64,000 bases of DNA from Nyssa sinensis (taxonomy: Eukaryota > Streptophyta > Magnoliopsida > Cornales > Nyssaceae): NCBI GenBank assembly GCA_008638375.1, contig CM018036.1, positions 17,626,832-17,690,831 on the forward strand, given 5' to 3'. The notes beneath the pieces were generated by a model that made no database searches, was not told the DNA's origin, and saw only the letters and a program-made list of their open reading frames with translations. Both the position numbers and the translations under genes were made by a program. This document shows positions 1-12,500 of the stretch, piece after piece (positions within the stretch are counted from its first letter, which is position 1; each line of letters begins with the position of its first letter).

Positions 1-339
1 AGTGTTTTGAAATATAAGCATCACATTGTCCTAGCAGGAGACATTTTCTGAAAGATATGGGATCCTTTCAATATACTTAAGCTATGACTGTCAAGGTGTT
101 GTAGACGACTGACCAATCCTGCCATGAATAATTTGCTGTATATAGAAACAGAAGCTGTTGCTTCAAAAAGAAAAAGAAAGAAAAAACGTGTGCACTTGCA
201 CAGTCCATTGTCCTTGTCACACATGGAGCCAGCATCATCTTACGGCTGGCCCCACAACATGATCAACAGTAAAACTACCAAGTCATTCTTGTGCAGCAAA
301 AATTTACCATCCAATATATAATCAGTTATGCTAGCTTAC
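1..339 (-). other. SCD1 intron 23, left edge of window
   Basis: Continuation of the SCD1 intron after the donor at 339. No further exon of the propeller is recognisable on the minus strand here. Small open frames on both strands have no family resemblance. Confidence 0.6.
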
Positions 340-539
340 CAAGCAGTCGGTACTTCCACTAATAAAGAAACCTGCATCTTCACGGTCACCCACCAGATCC
401 CACACCTCTCTTCTTGTCACACAATGTAGAGCAGTGACAGCACCACTATGTCCCCTGAGTGTGCGAATGCTGGTCTGCATTTTCTTTTGCCCAGCAGTAG
501 GTAATTCTAGTTTGGGATGAGTCCCGTTCTCATTCGCAG
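340..539 (-). CDS. SCD1: SCD1 exon 23 (first WD40 repeat)
   Basis: Acceptor GAGTACAG, then a variable start and [40 protein letters not shown]. This is the first WD40 blade with its GH and its D-x-L end. The donor GTAAGC is at 339. The gene continues off the left edge; a complete propeller would need several more exons. Confidence 0.93.
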
Positions 540-3500
540 CTGTACTCAGAAGAAAATGAAGCATGTTATGTAATAGTAGACTAATCAAATACAGAATATA
601 AGCCCTCAGCGCTAATAAACTCACATACCTAAAGTGCCACTATCAGAAGCCCATTTACGAACACGACTGAAAGAGTTTGCTCTTGATGCTGTATCCCTGC
701 TAAACATGCTCTGGACCCAGCTCCTTCCCACACCAGAAGCCTCTGCAGGTTGCTGATTATCATCACCGGCATCTTGTGAACGTGGTGAGGGCAATCCATA
801 GGGTGACACTGACTGTGCCTTTACAGCATAGATTCCCCAGTAACCAATACATAGTTGCTGGATATGTGACAGGAATCCCCTGAGTTTTATCTGAAACAAA
901 TTGGAGGATGAAAAGATTCAGATGAAATTTTCATAAGCCTAAGCACGAGCATTTTTATTTTCCCCAGTAAAATCTAATCAAGGGAGTAACAGCAAAAAAC
1001 TCTTTGAAAAAAAAGAGAGACAACCTAAAAGTTGTAGATGGCCTTGAGCCTAACTAAATATTTATTCAACCTCCGTAATGATTATTTAGTCTTAGGGCAT
1101 ATGTATTAATTTATTTCTCCAACAAATGGAAACATGTCCTTAAAAGGAGGAGATAATTTCACTAAAATTACATTGTATAAGTTTTCTTCTAATTTTGATC
1201 AATAAATATTTTATCTTAATCCTGCTTTTAAAAGATCCCTTAGAACTAACATAATTTTTTGTAGTTCCCATTCAAAACTAACCCAACACAAACTTATCAA
1301 CTAAAACTATTTTGTTAGCAAAGAACACATACATGCAACCTCTTCCAAATATTCCCCTTCCATTCATTCATGACCGAAGTATATAGATAAGGATCCAATG
1401 TCGACCCTTGACGAAGCCAGAGTGTGATAGAAAATTCACTAATCTCTCCATTTCTTCTCAGTCTAATTACTGCTCTACTTTACATGTTCTAGAGCACATA
1501 AATCTATCTATATCTATATTTATATATAAAAGTACGAGTTGCTTTTGTTTTACATTTTTTTAAGTTGACAAAAATACCCCCTTTCTAAAAGTACCAAACC
1601 CTTAATATGATAACCTTTTCAATTAAAATTCATCCCGTGATAATAAGAGTCCCGTCCCCTGATAATAACTAAGAGTCCCGAGACTTACAATAAAATTAAA
1701 TGACTTGGTTTGACTTCTAAAAATTAAACTTGTTTTTTGAATAAAGGAGAATTCTAATGAAATTAAACAATTAAGCTGTGCATATCATTTATAACTAAGG
1801 AGACTCCTAATAACGTTAAAAAACTAAGTTATTATTAATTTATTAAATAACTTATGCTAACGAAACTCATTTAATTTTTTTAATTAAGGACACTTATAGT
1901 AAAATTAAATAACTATTTAATTTTTGAATTAAGGACACTTATAATAAAATTAAATAACTACTTAAGTTTTCAATAAACAACACTTATAATAAATTAAATA
2001 ACGACACTTGAATTTTGACAACATAGGTACCAAATCAATCACTATATAATTTTAATATTAAGATAATCGTATAATTTTAATTTTTAGAAATATTTTTATT
2101 CTAGAATTATAAAGTACTTAGAATACTTTTTGATAATTTTTTTCCACCCGTTAATTACATTAATTTACTAGAATAACTTACTATGATAGAATTCCCTCAA
2201 TTAATAAGACTTCAACTTCTAATACAACATTTATGCTAACCATTTTTTTTTGAATTATGTTTTAACCACTTTCAATTTTGACTGTTTGAATATGTTTTCA
2301 GTTTGTCCCAGACCCTCAACAATGAGTTAAGAGAAATATATGAAGAGGATAGGAATTACTTGCCCAAAGAAATATGGGAGTTATCCTACTGATGGGACTC
2401 TATGGGAATCGTAGGAAAAAGAATGGCAAACCCATTACAGAATTAGAAACAAACCATGAAGATAAGCAAGCTGACAAAAGAAAAAGAAGAAAACAAAATC
2501 AAAGTGTCAAAGATGATGTTGGAAAGAATAAGAAAACGAGATTACAGATTAGAAGACAGGCACTAAATAAATTCGAAATTGTTGAATGATAATCTTCAGG
2601 GTTTCAAACAAGGTTAAGAGATTTCATGTATTTTATGTACACACTTAAGAGAAAGTAGTCACTTTGATTGAAAATTGAAATAGGATCTTTGGAACTTGAT
2701 AATATTTTATTTTCTTTAGATGGTTCATTCATCCGGTTGTCATCTATACCTCTTGGTTTTGGTTTCAATCCTTTCCACAAAACTTTTTCAAAGTGGTATT
2801 AACAACTGTGAATTGGATACATCTGTTTGATTTGTCCGATTCCCACCCTATAATTTTTCTAGGTTTCCGAAAGCCAATACCCATATCTCCTTCAAGTCCT
2901 TCAAAGAGGCACAACAACATTGGCTTCAAAAGCTCGCAGCAAGTGCCATGAATATATAATTACTTGAGTTCTGCTAATAAAAGTGATATCGGTCTTATTT
3001 CTTCTGACCATATAGCAATGAAAATTGATGGATATTGCATGTGGGATAACAACAATTGTAGATATATATGTACAACCCAATAATTATTTAGATTCTATGT
3101 TTCAGTCGTAAAATGGTGTATGATAAATTACCAATTAATATGATTGGGTTTTCTTTCAATATACACAAGAAAGGCATATGCAAGATTTTCTAAGGCGGAA
3201 TAAACAAATACTCAATATTAGATTTTTTTTCTTAATTTTACTTAATGTTGTTGGGAAAAAAGTCCACTAGTAAGGTAGCGTGGAAAAATTTCATACTCAT
3301 TCAAATCAATTTTTGACATGTGGTTTATATTTAAAATTAGAGCATCAACCTGACATCATTTATATCACATGTTTGAAACTTGATTTGAATGAGCATGGGG
3401 TTTTTTCACACTACCTTACCACTGGACTTTTTTCTTCTTGTTTGTGCTTTCATTTTTTGAGATTCTTTGTAAAATTGCAAAACTTATAATTTCTTAATAG

Positions 3501-6500
3501 TTAGTATGTTATGATTTGAAGTTTGTGTGATGAATTAGGCGTAGGGTAATTTATTGAAATCAATGAATATTGTGTAAATTAAAATTTTTGTATTGTTATT
3601 GTTACAGAATATACATGTATACATAGAATTATTCTAGAATATACAGCTTGTAGGGTTGACTGTATACGCTCAATTATAGGGATTTCTAATTAGTCTACTT
3701 TCCTAGTTTAGTCTCTCAATTTGTGTATAAATATACTTGTATCTTCAAATGAGAAATATAGAGAATTATTTTCTTTCTTGGTTTCATGGTATTAGAGCAA
3801 GGATAGAAAATTTTTCCTGCGACCATTTCTCTTTTCTTCTTCTCTGTTTTCCGGCCACTCTGCCCACAGTGAGCAGAATTAGGGAAAATACTTGGGTCAC
3901 CTTGTTCGAGTGATCATCTTGTCTCACCGCCAGCTAGGGTAGCATCCTCACCTACCGATCGGTCGGTCCCTAAAGTCCTGTCACCAGAAACCACGTGCGT
4001 GAGCCTCACGTGCCACCAGAAGATTTCTCACTCGTCACTGATCTCACGCGCCGGCGCGTGGAGGCGCGTGCGACTGCGCCTCGACCTCCGATCACTCTTC
4101 CTGGAGTCGTCTCTCTCTCTCCGGCACTTCTGTGTATTTGGTTGCTTAGAAGCAATTCGTTTGGGCACTCTGGTTGCCTTGTTGCTACACGGCTGTTCGT
4201 GTTCTTGGTCTTCTCTGTATTTCTTCTGTGTTCTGTCTCTATGACTGATGAACAAAAGAGTTTGGTTGTGACAGATGTCATTCCCATGATGTCCAAAATC
4301 ACAGAACACAAGTTAAATGGTCCTAATTATTTCGATTGGTGTAAGACTGTCAGGATTTATTTGCGGAGCATTTCTAAGGACAATCATCTCACTGATGATC
4401 CACCCACGGATAATACTCGCAAGGAATGGTTGAGAGATGATGCTCGCTTGTTCTTACAAATCAGGAACTCTATTGACACTGAGGTTGTTAGCCTGATTAA
4501 TCACTGTGAGTATGTTAAAGAATTGATGGAATATTTAGAATTTCTGTATTCTGGAAAGGGAAACCTTTCACGTATCTATGAGGTTTGTAAGGGCTTTTAC
4601 CGGGCTGAACAACACGATCACTCTCTTCAGGCCTATTTTATGAATTTTAAACGAACCTATGAAGAATTGAATGTCTTGTTACCTTTTAGTCCTGATGTCA
4701 AAATCCAGCAAGCTCAACAGGAGCAAATGGCAGTAATGAGTTTCTTGGCTGGCCTTAATTCTCAGTTTCAGATTGCTAAATCTCAGATCCTCTCTAGTGC
4801 TGAGATTTCCTCTCCACACGAGGTCTTTACTAGGGTACTTTGCACAGCTACTAGTGCATTTGTTGCTCCATCTGTTCAAGCTTCTAGTGCTCTTGTCAGT
4901 CATTATGGTGGATCTGGAACTGGACGGTCTTATCCTAAGAATTCTAACAGAGGAGGAGGTACCGGTAGTCAAGATGCAGGGGGAGTTGTATGTTATTATT
5001 GTCATGAGCTGGGCCATACCAAACGCACGTGCAAGAAATTGCAAAATAAATCTCAGAAGTCTCACTTAGCCCATGTTGGGTTACTCCTACACTTAGCTCA
5101 TCTGAGCGGACCATTACAGTTTCTGCAGATGCATTTGCTAAATTCACTCAGTACCAAGAAGCATTGCAGCATTCATCTCCACCTATCACTGCCATTGCTG
5201 AGTTAGGTAAACCAAATACATGTCTTCTTTCCTCTTCCTCACAATGGGTCATTGATTCTGGTGCTACAGATCATATGACAGGTAATCCTAGTCTTTTCTC
5301 CACTTTTTAGTCCCACACATCTCCCTCTAACGTTACTTTAGCAGATGGTTCCACTTCTTCTGTGCTTGGGTCTGGTACTGTTAGTCCAACTCCATTGATT
5401 TCAATGTTTTCTGTATTGAGTCTACCACGATTTTCTTTTAATTTAATGTCTGTAAGTAAACTTACTCGTACCCTAAATTGTTGCATCTCATTTTTTCCTG
5501 ATCATTGTCTTTTTCAGGATCTTCTGACGAAGAAGATTATTGGTAAAGGATATGAATCAGGTGGTCTCTACATTCTGGATACCCAGGTGCCTAGGCCATT
5601 ACATGTTCCAGTGTCGTAACTCCGTTTGAAGCACATTGTCGGTTGGGACATCCTTCTTTGCCTCTATTGAAGAAATTATGTCCTCAGTTTCATAACGTAT
5701 CTTCCTTAGATTGTGAGTCGTGCCAGTTTGCAAAACATCATCGTTTGCCTTTAGTCCCTCGAGTCAATAAAAGGGCTAGTTTTCCCTTTGAGATAGTCCA
5801 TTCAGATGTTTGGGGTCCGTGTCCTGTTGTGTCCACTACTGGATTTCGATATTTTGTTACTTTTGTTGATGATTTTTCTAGTGTGACTTGGCTCTATTTA
5901 ATGAAAAATCGTTCTGAATTATTTTCCCATTTTAGTGTCTTTTGTGCTGAAATTAAAACACAGTTTAATGTTTCTGTGCATACATTACGGAGTGATAATG
6001 CCAAAGAATATTTTTCCGATTCCTTTCGGACCTACATGCTTCAAAATGGCATTCTTCACCAATCCTCTTGTGTTGACACACCATCTCAGAACGGTGTGGC
6101 AGAGCGAAAAAATAGATATCTTCTTGAGACAGCCAGGGCCCTCTTATTCCAAATGTACGTTCCTAAACAATTTTGGGACTGATGCAGTTTCCAAAGCCTG
6201 TTTTTTGATTAATCGCATGCCTTTCTATGTTCTTAATGGTGAGATCCCTTACAATGTCCTTTTTCCTACTAAACCCTTGTTTCCTATTGCACCCTGGATA
6301 TTTGGTAGTACTTGTTTCGCTCATGATGTTCGTCCCCAGGTCACTAAATTGGATCCCAAGTCTTTAAAATGTGTTTTTCTGGGTTACTCTCGTCTACAAA
6401 AAGGGTATCGGTGCTACTGTCCTAGCCTTCACAGGTATCTTGTGTCCGCTGATGTTACCTTTCTTGAACATATTCCTTTTTTCCCTGCTGCTTCTACTTC

Positions 6501-9500
6501 TTCGAGTCAGGGGGAGGATGATGATCTGTTGGTTTATACTATCACCTCTCCGCCCCCCGCTGTAGCTCCTCCCCCTGTTACCCCACCACCACCTCCTATT
6601 CGCTATGTTTATTCTCGACGACGAGACCCATCTGCTCCATGTCCAGCATCTGTTTCTTCTTCGCCATCGGATCCTGTGGCTGGTGATCTTGATCTTCCCA
6701 TTGCCCTTCGCAAAGGTACGCGTCAGTGCACTTATCCTATTTCATCGTTTGTTTCTTATGCTAACTTGTCTTCTTCTTCGTGTTCTTTTGTTGCTTCCCT
6801 TGATTCTGTGTCTCTTCCCAAAACTGTCCATGATGCCTTGTCCCATCCCGGATGGCGTGATGCTATGATCGAAGAGATGAATGCTTTAGATGCTAATGAT
6901 ACTTGGGATTTAGTGCCTTTACCTGCAGGAAAGAAAACTATTGGCTGTAAATGGGTGTTTGCTGTCAAATTCAATTCCGATGGTTCCGTGGCTCGCCTTA
7001 AAGCCCATCTTGTGGCTAAAGGCTATGCTTAGACTTATGGTGTGGATTATTCTGACACTTTCTCTCCCGTTGCTAAGTTGACCTCGATTCGTTTATTTAT
7101 TTATCTGGCAGCTACTAATGATTGGCCTTTACATCAGTTAGACATCAAAAATGCGTTCTTACATGGTGATCTCCAGGAGGAAGTGTATATGGAGCAACCA
7201 CCTGGATTTGTTGCTCAGGGGGAGTGTGGGCGAGTTTGTCATCTTCGTAAGTCCCTATATGGTTTGAAACAAAGTCCCCGTGCTTGGTTTGGAAAATTTA
7301 GTTAGGCAGTGGAGAAGTTTGGAATGAATAAGAGCAAGTCTGACCACTCAGTTTTCTATAAGCATTCTACATCTGGCCTCATTCTCCTTGTTGTGTATGT
7401 GGATGATATTGTCATTACTGGAAGTGATATTGTGGGAATTTCATCTTTGAAGTCCTTTCTTCATAGCCAGTTTCACAAGAAAGATTTAGGGGTGTTGAAG
7501 TATTTCTTGGGAATTGAGGTGACGAGAAGCAAGAAAGGCATTGTCCTATCCCAGAGGAAATATGTGCTTGACCTATTAACTAAGACTGGAAAGTTGGGGG
7601 CTAAGCCGTGCAGTGCTCCAATGCTTCCCAACCTACAACTCACGAAAGATGGAGACTTATTTGCAGATCCTGAAAAATACAGGAGACTGGTTGGAAAGTT
7701 GAACTATCTTACAGTGACACGTCCTGATATTGCATACTCTGTTAGTATTGTAAGTCAATTTATGTCCTCCCTAACAGTTCACCATTGGGCAGCGTTAGAA
7801 CAGATCTTGTGTTACTTAAAGGGAGCTCCTTGGACGAGGGTTACTGTACAAGAATCATGGACATACTCACATCGAATGTTTTTCAGATGCAGATTGGGTA
7901 GGTTCCAAACTTGACCGCAGATCCACTATCGGATACTGCTGTTTTTGTTGGAGGAAATTTGATTTCATGGAAAAGTAAGAAACAAAATGTTGTGTCCCGA
8001 TCCAGTGTAGAATCAGAATATAGAGCTATGGCACAATCTGTATGTGAGATAATATGGATATATCAACTCTTAATTGAGGTTGGTCTTAAAGCTTCAATAC
8101 CAGCAAAGTTATGGTGTGATAACCAAGTGGCTCTCCATATTGCTTCCAATCATGTGTTTCATGAACGGACTAAGCATATTGAAATTGACTTGTCATTTTG
8201 TTCGTGAAAAGTTGCAGCAAAATTTGATCTCTACAGGATATGTGAAAACTGGAGAACAGTTAGGAGATAACTTCACAAAGGCTCTCAATGGGGCTCGAGT
8301 CGATTATATTTGCAACAAGTTGGGCCTGATTAATATCTATGCTCCAGCTTGAGGGGGAGTGTTACAGAATATACATGTATACATAGGATTATTCTAGAAT
8401 ATACAGCCTGTAGGGTTGACTGTATAGGCTCAATTATAGGGATTTCTAATTAGTCTACTTTCCTAGTTTAGTCTCTCAATTTGTGTATAAATACACTTGT
8501 ATTTTCGAATGAGAAATATAGAGAATTATTTTCTTTCTTGGTTTCAGTTATATAGTTTGAAGATTATATAATACATGTTTTCCTTATACTTGTAGTTACA
8601 TTGTGTAATCACAGTTGATGTGCCAGTTAGACTTTTTATTCTTATGAATTCAGTTTTATCTTGGAACAAACTTGTGAAGTAACAACACGTGTGAGAATTT
8701 TGTGTGAGTTTTTTGAAGTAAAATATTTTTATTTTATTTTATCAATATTGTTTCCATCAATATTACTATTATTATTATTTGGAGATTATATTGTGATTTG
8801 GGGACTGATTTAGATGCGTTGTTATTTAACGTTGACAAGCTTCTGGTTTGTGTTGAGGCAAGATGTAATATTAAAACAAAACAAATAGTTTCATTTTTTA
8901 TGTTTTTATTTTTGGGTAAGTAAATTAACAATCGAATCGTTTTTTATGGTTTATTTTTTTTATTTGGGATGTAATTTCCTCTTTATGTGTTTGAAGTTAT
9001 TATAAATTTTATTTATTTATTATTAATGCTAACGGTTTTTTGTTTTCACTTTTGATAGCTCTTCAAAAAATTATTTCAAGTATCAAGGTATGTAAATTTT
9101 ATCCATGAAATGATAGATGGATAATAAAATATTGATCACGATAACATCCATTTAGTTGTATAACTATCATTTTCTTTTATTCTATATTAGTTGTATCATT
9201 ATTTTTGAAACATTTTAATGAATTTCAAAATTTGTACTTTTGACTTGTACACATGATGCTTTGGAATAAGTTTTTTCTCATATTTATTTGAGTTGTCTAC
9301 TTGATTTCCTTATAATCCTAAAAAGAGGTGTGTAAAAAACACAAATAAAAAAAATTTAAAAATAAAATGTGTTTTAACTCGGAATCAACATTATGTTAGA
9401 TTGATACATATCCTATCTGTCATGAAAAAATCGAAGCTTTACATATACAAAAGGCGTCACTATGTTACATCGCTATTAGATAAATTACATCAATATCTTA

Positions 9501-12500
9501 TAAAAAATAGTTATTTTTCATTGAAACAATCAAAGCCTTGTGAACAAAATATCATAAAATAAGTTTTTTCCTTCACAAAATTAAGATGTAGAACATCATG
9601 TTCAACCCTTCTACATGAACTAAAAAATAAAACAAAGACAAAAACTCAAGAAAAATCTAGTTATTAACTATAGTAGAAAAAGGACTATAAAAATGCCCAT
9701 AAATATTGCTAGATCAACTGTAACAAACAAATAAACCTCAATAATAGATTTAGTAACAAATTAATGCTAATGATATAACACAAAAAAATCTATTAAAGCA
9801 CATGATGTCTTTTTAGATGAAGAGAAGGAAATTACAATTAACAATATTACATCTAACTTTTTCATCATGTCTTACTTTTTTATTAACGATATTGATATCA
9901 ATGACAGGGGATAGGATTTTTTAATTTGAATTCAAATATTTGGTTTACTTTATATTCAAATATTTAGATTACTTCGAATATTATCATTTTTTAAATTGTT
10001 GTAAACACATTATAAATACACAAGACTACCACTGCTGATTTGTGCTGGAGTCAACAATTCTTCGTGATCTGACTACTTTTCTGCATCAACTGTCACTTCC
10101 ATTTGTGATAACCAAAGTGCAACTTATCTTGTAGCAAATTAACCCGATCATGCATGCTCGCACTAAGCATATTGAAGTCGACTACCATTTTGTGAAAGAA
10201 CGCTTGGCTAGAGGTGCATTAAGGGTTTATTTTGTCTCTAAAACAAACCAACTTGCTTATCCTTTTACTAAGGGTCTCGATTCAAAGTAATTTTCATTTT
10301 TAAGGTCCAAACTCAATGTTGCTCCTGCACCTTTGAGTTAGAGGATAGGATTTTTGAATTTGAATTCAAATATTTTTTGTGATAATAGTTTGTGATATGT
10401 ATTATCATTTTTTGAATTGTTGTAAACAAATTATAAATACACAAGACTAACTCATAGGTTAGTCAGATTCGTCCTCAGCAAAAACTCTCAGTTTCAATCA
10501 AGTCCCACCTTTAATTAGTATATGTGTGTATGTATCACGTTTTATTCACCCACTTACTTCCTCTTTTCCCTTAGAATTCTAAAACATAGAAAAAATAAAA
10601 GTTGTGACCCAATTCAAAACCTATTAATTAATTTGTCTTGATTTTTAAATTTCGACTTATTTTGAAAGCATCAGGGTGTAATAACTCACTTTACAACATT
10701 GCATGAATGGAAAAATTGTAAAAGTTGAGATAATTTGGATCATTTACATTGGCCATATGTGATTGAATATGATTTTCACCTAGCTCTTTTATTTGCTTTT
10801 GTTGGAATTGTGTCCCACATCGCCCATATACAGCCCCGTTGTGCTGTTTATGAGGCCTATCTTCCCTCTACTTAACACCATGGTTTTAGGTAGCAGGGGC
10901 CTTCTATGGCTGGGCCTCTTTACATGGTATCAGAGTAAGGTTTCTTTTCGGCTTGTGTACGGAATGTCTCACAAAGCCTAATGGCCGCTGTGGTCAGGGA
11001 GTGTGTCGAAATATCCCACATCGTCCATTGTTCACCCCTCCTTGTAATTTATAAGGCTTTAGTTCCTCTCTCCTTGACGCCTAGGTTTTAAGGAGGTTTC
11101 GGGCTGGGTCATTTTAACATGGTATCAGAGCCTTCTATGGGCGCCCTGGGTCAGGGGGTGTGTTGGAATTGTGTCCCACATCGCCCATATACAGCCCCGT
11201 TGTGCTGTTTATAAGGCCTATCTTCCCTCTACTTAACACCATGGTTTTAGGTAGCAGGGGCCTTCTATGGCTGGGCCTCTTTACAGCTTTAAACTTCATT
11301 TACAAGGTAGTAATGCATAATATATATAATTTGACAAAACAAGCTCCAACAATTCTTTATATGTTGATACTATAAATAACTTTTTTTTTTTTTATTCTTC
11401 GAGAAAGACTAGCTTTATTTTATAGTAAATAATTAATATTTTATCACTTAATAATAAATAATTTCTAAAAGAACAGTGGCCTATGAAGTATTGTTGGGGG
11501 GGGGGGGGGGGGTGTGTTGGTGAGCTACGACTCTTGCGTGCAGAGGCTACAGTTTTGCTGCAGATTCTTGTTTGGTAGTGGAGGCTGGGGCAGCCAACCA
11601 AAGCCTGATGTAGGTAATTTGCAGAGGTGGGTGGATTGCCGATGGGAATCACCATTAGGAGTGAGGGCAGTGGAGATGCATGGAGATTGGTTTCTCTTTA
11701 AATTCACTGTCGTGGGAAGAAGCTCAAAGGGTGTGGAATATGAGGAATTGGATCTATGAGGGAAAACCACTATACCTTGATTAGGTGCGTGGCATAGGGT
11801 TGTTGCTCCAAAGAGACTATGGAACAGCCATTGACTTGGATCAGATCGATAGGGCTTCTGACCTTCCTATGGAGTCCAAAGTTGTTCAAGGCGAATAGGT
11901 GACTTTGCGGTGGCTACTGGGGAATGGATGGGGAGACGAGCTAGAGGAGGCACTTTAGGTGGGCTAGGCTGATGGTGGAGTCGTTTGGCAAAGAGATTCC
12001 AGCATCCGTTAAGGTGGAGGTGGGCTCATGGGGTTCGCAATCCCAATTTGGGCAAAGAGGTTGGTTCAGTTTTTCGAGAGACCTTTCGAGGAGGAGGTTG
12101 TTAGAGGTCTTGTGATCCTTTGATGGTGATAAGGCCCCAGGCCCTGATGGATTCACTATGGCTTTTTACAAGCACTGTTGGAGGGTGATAAGGAGGAATG
12201 TGATGGTGACTTTTTTGGCTTTCCACGAGCATGGTTCCTTTGTGAGGAGCCTAAGTGCTGCCTACATAACATGAAGGACTTTAGGCCCATAAGTTTGGTG
12301 GGAACCGTGTATAAGCTTGTGGCCAAGGTCTTTCTTTATGATTGAGAGAGGTTATGGATCAGATTTTTTCAGGGAGTCAAGATGCATTCGTTGGTAGCAG
12401 GCAAATTCTGGATGCGTGTTTGATAGCCAATGACTGTGTGGATATGAGACATAAGAGTAATAGGTCGGGTCTGATTTGCAAGCTAGACATTAAGAAGGCG

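Larger units (their letters stand above)
3600..8546 (+). mobile_element. Ty1/copia LTR retrotransposon, complete but disabled, antisense in SCD1 intron 21
   Basis: Paired 187-bp LTRs (3600-3786 and 8360-8546) begin TGTTACAG and end GGTTTCA. They are flanked by the 5-bp duplication GTTAT (3595-3599 and 8547-8551). A primer-binding site TGGTATTAGAGC, complementary to initiator tRNA-Met, follows the 5' LTR. The polypurine tract GAGGGGGAG precedes the 3' LTR. The internal order gag, protease, integrase, RT, RNase H is copia-type. By eye six substitutions separate the LTRs, so the insertion is young to moderate in age. Stops and frameshifts in pol make it non-autonomous now. Confidence 0.95.

Noticed and set aside
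3995..4240. Upstream in-frame extension of the copia gag frame
   Set aside because: It lies in the usual leader between PBS and gag, the residues are not gag-like, and the conserved N-terminus begins at 4241.
10793..11375. Two near-identical small proteins starting [15 protein letters not shown] / [13 protein letters not shown]
   Set aside because: They are translations of the two TRIM LTRs, not genes.
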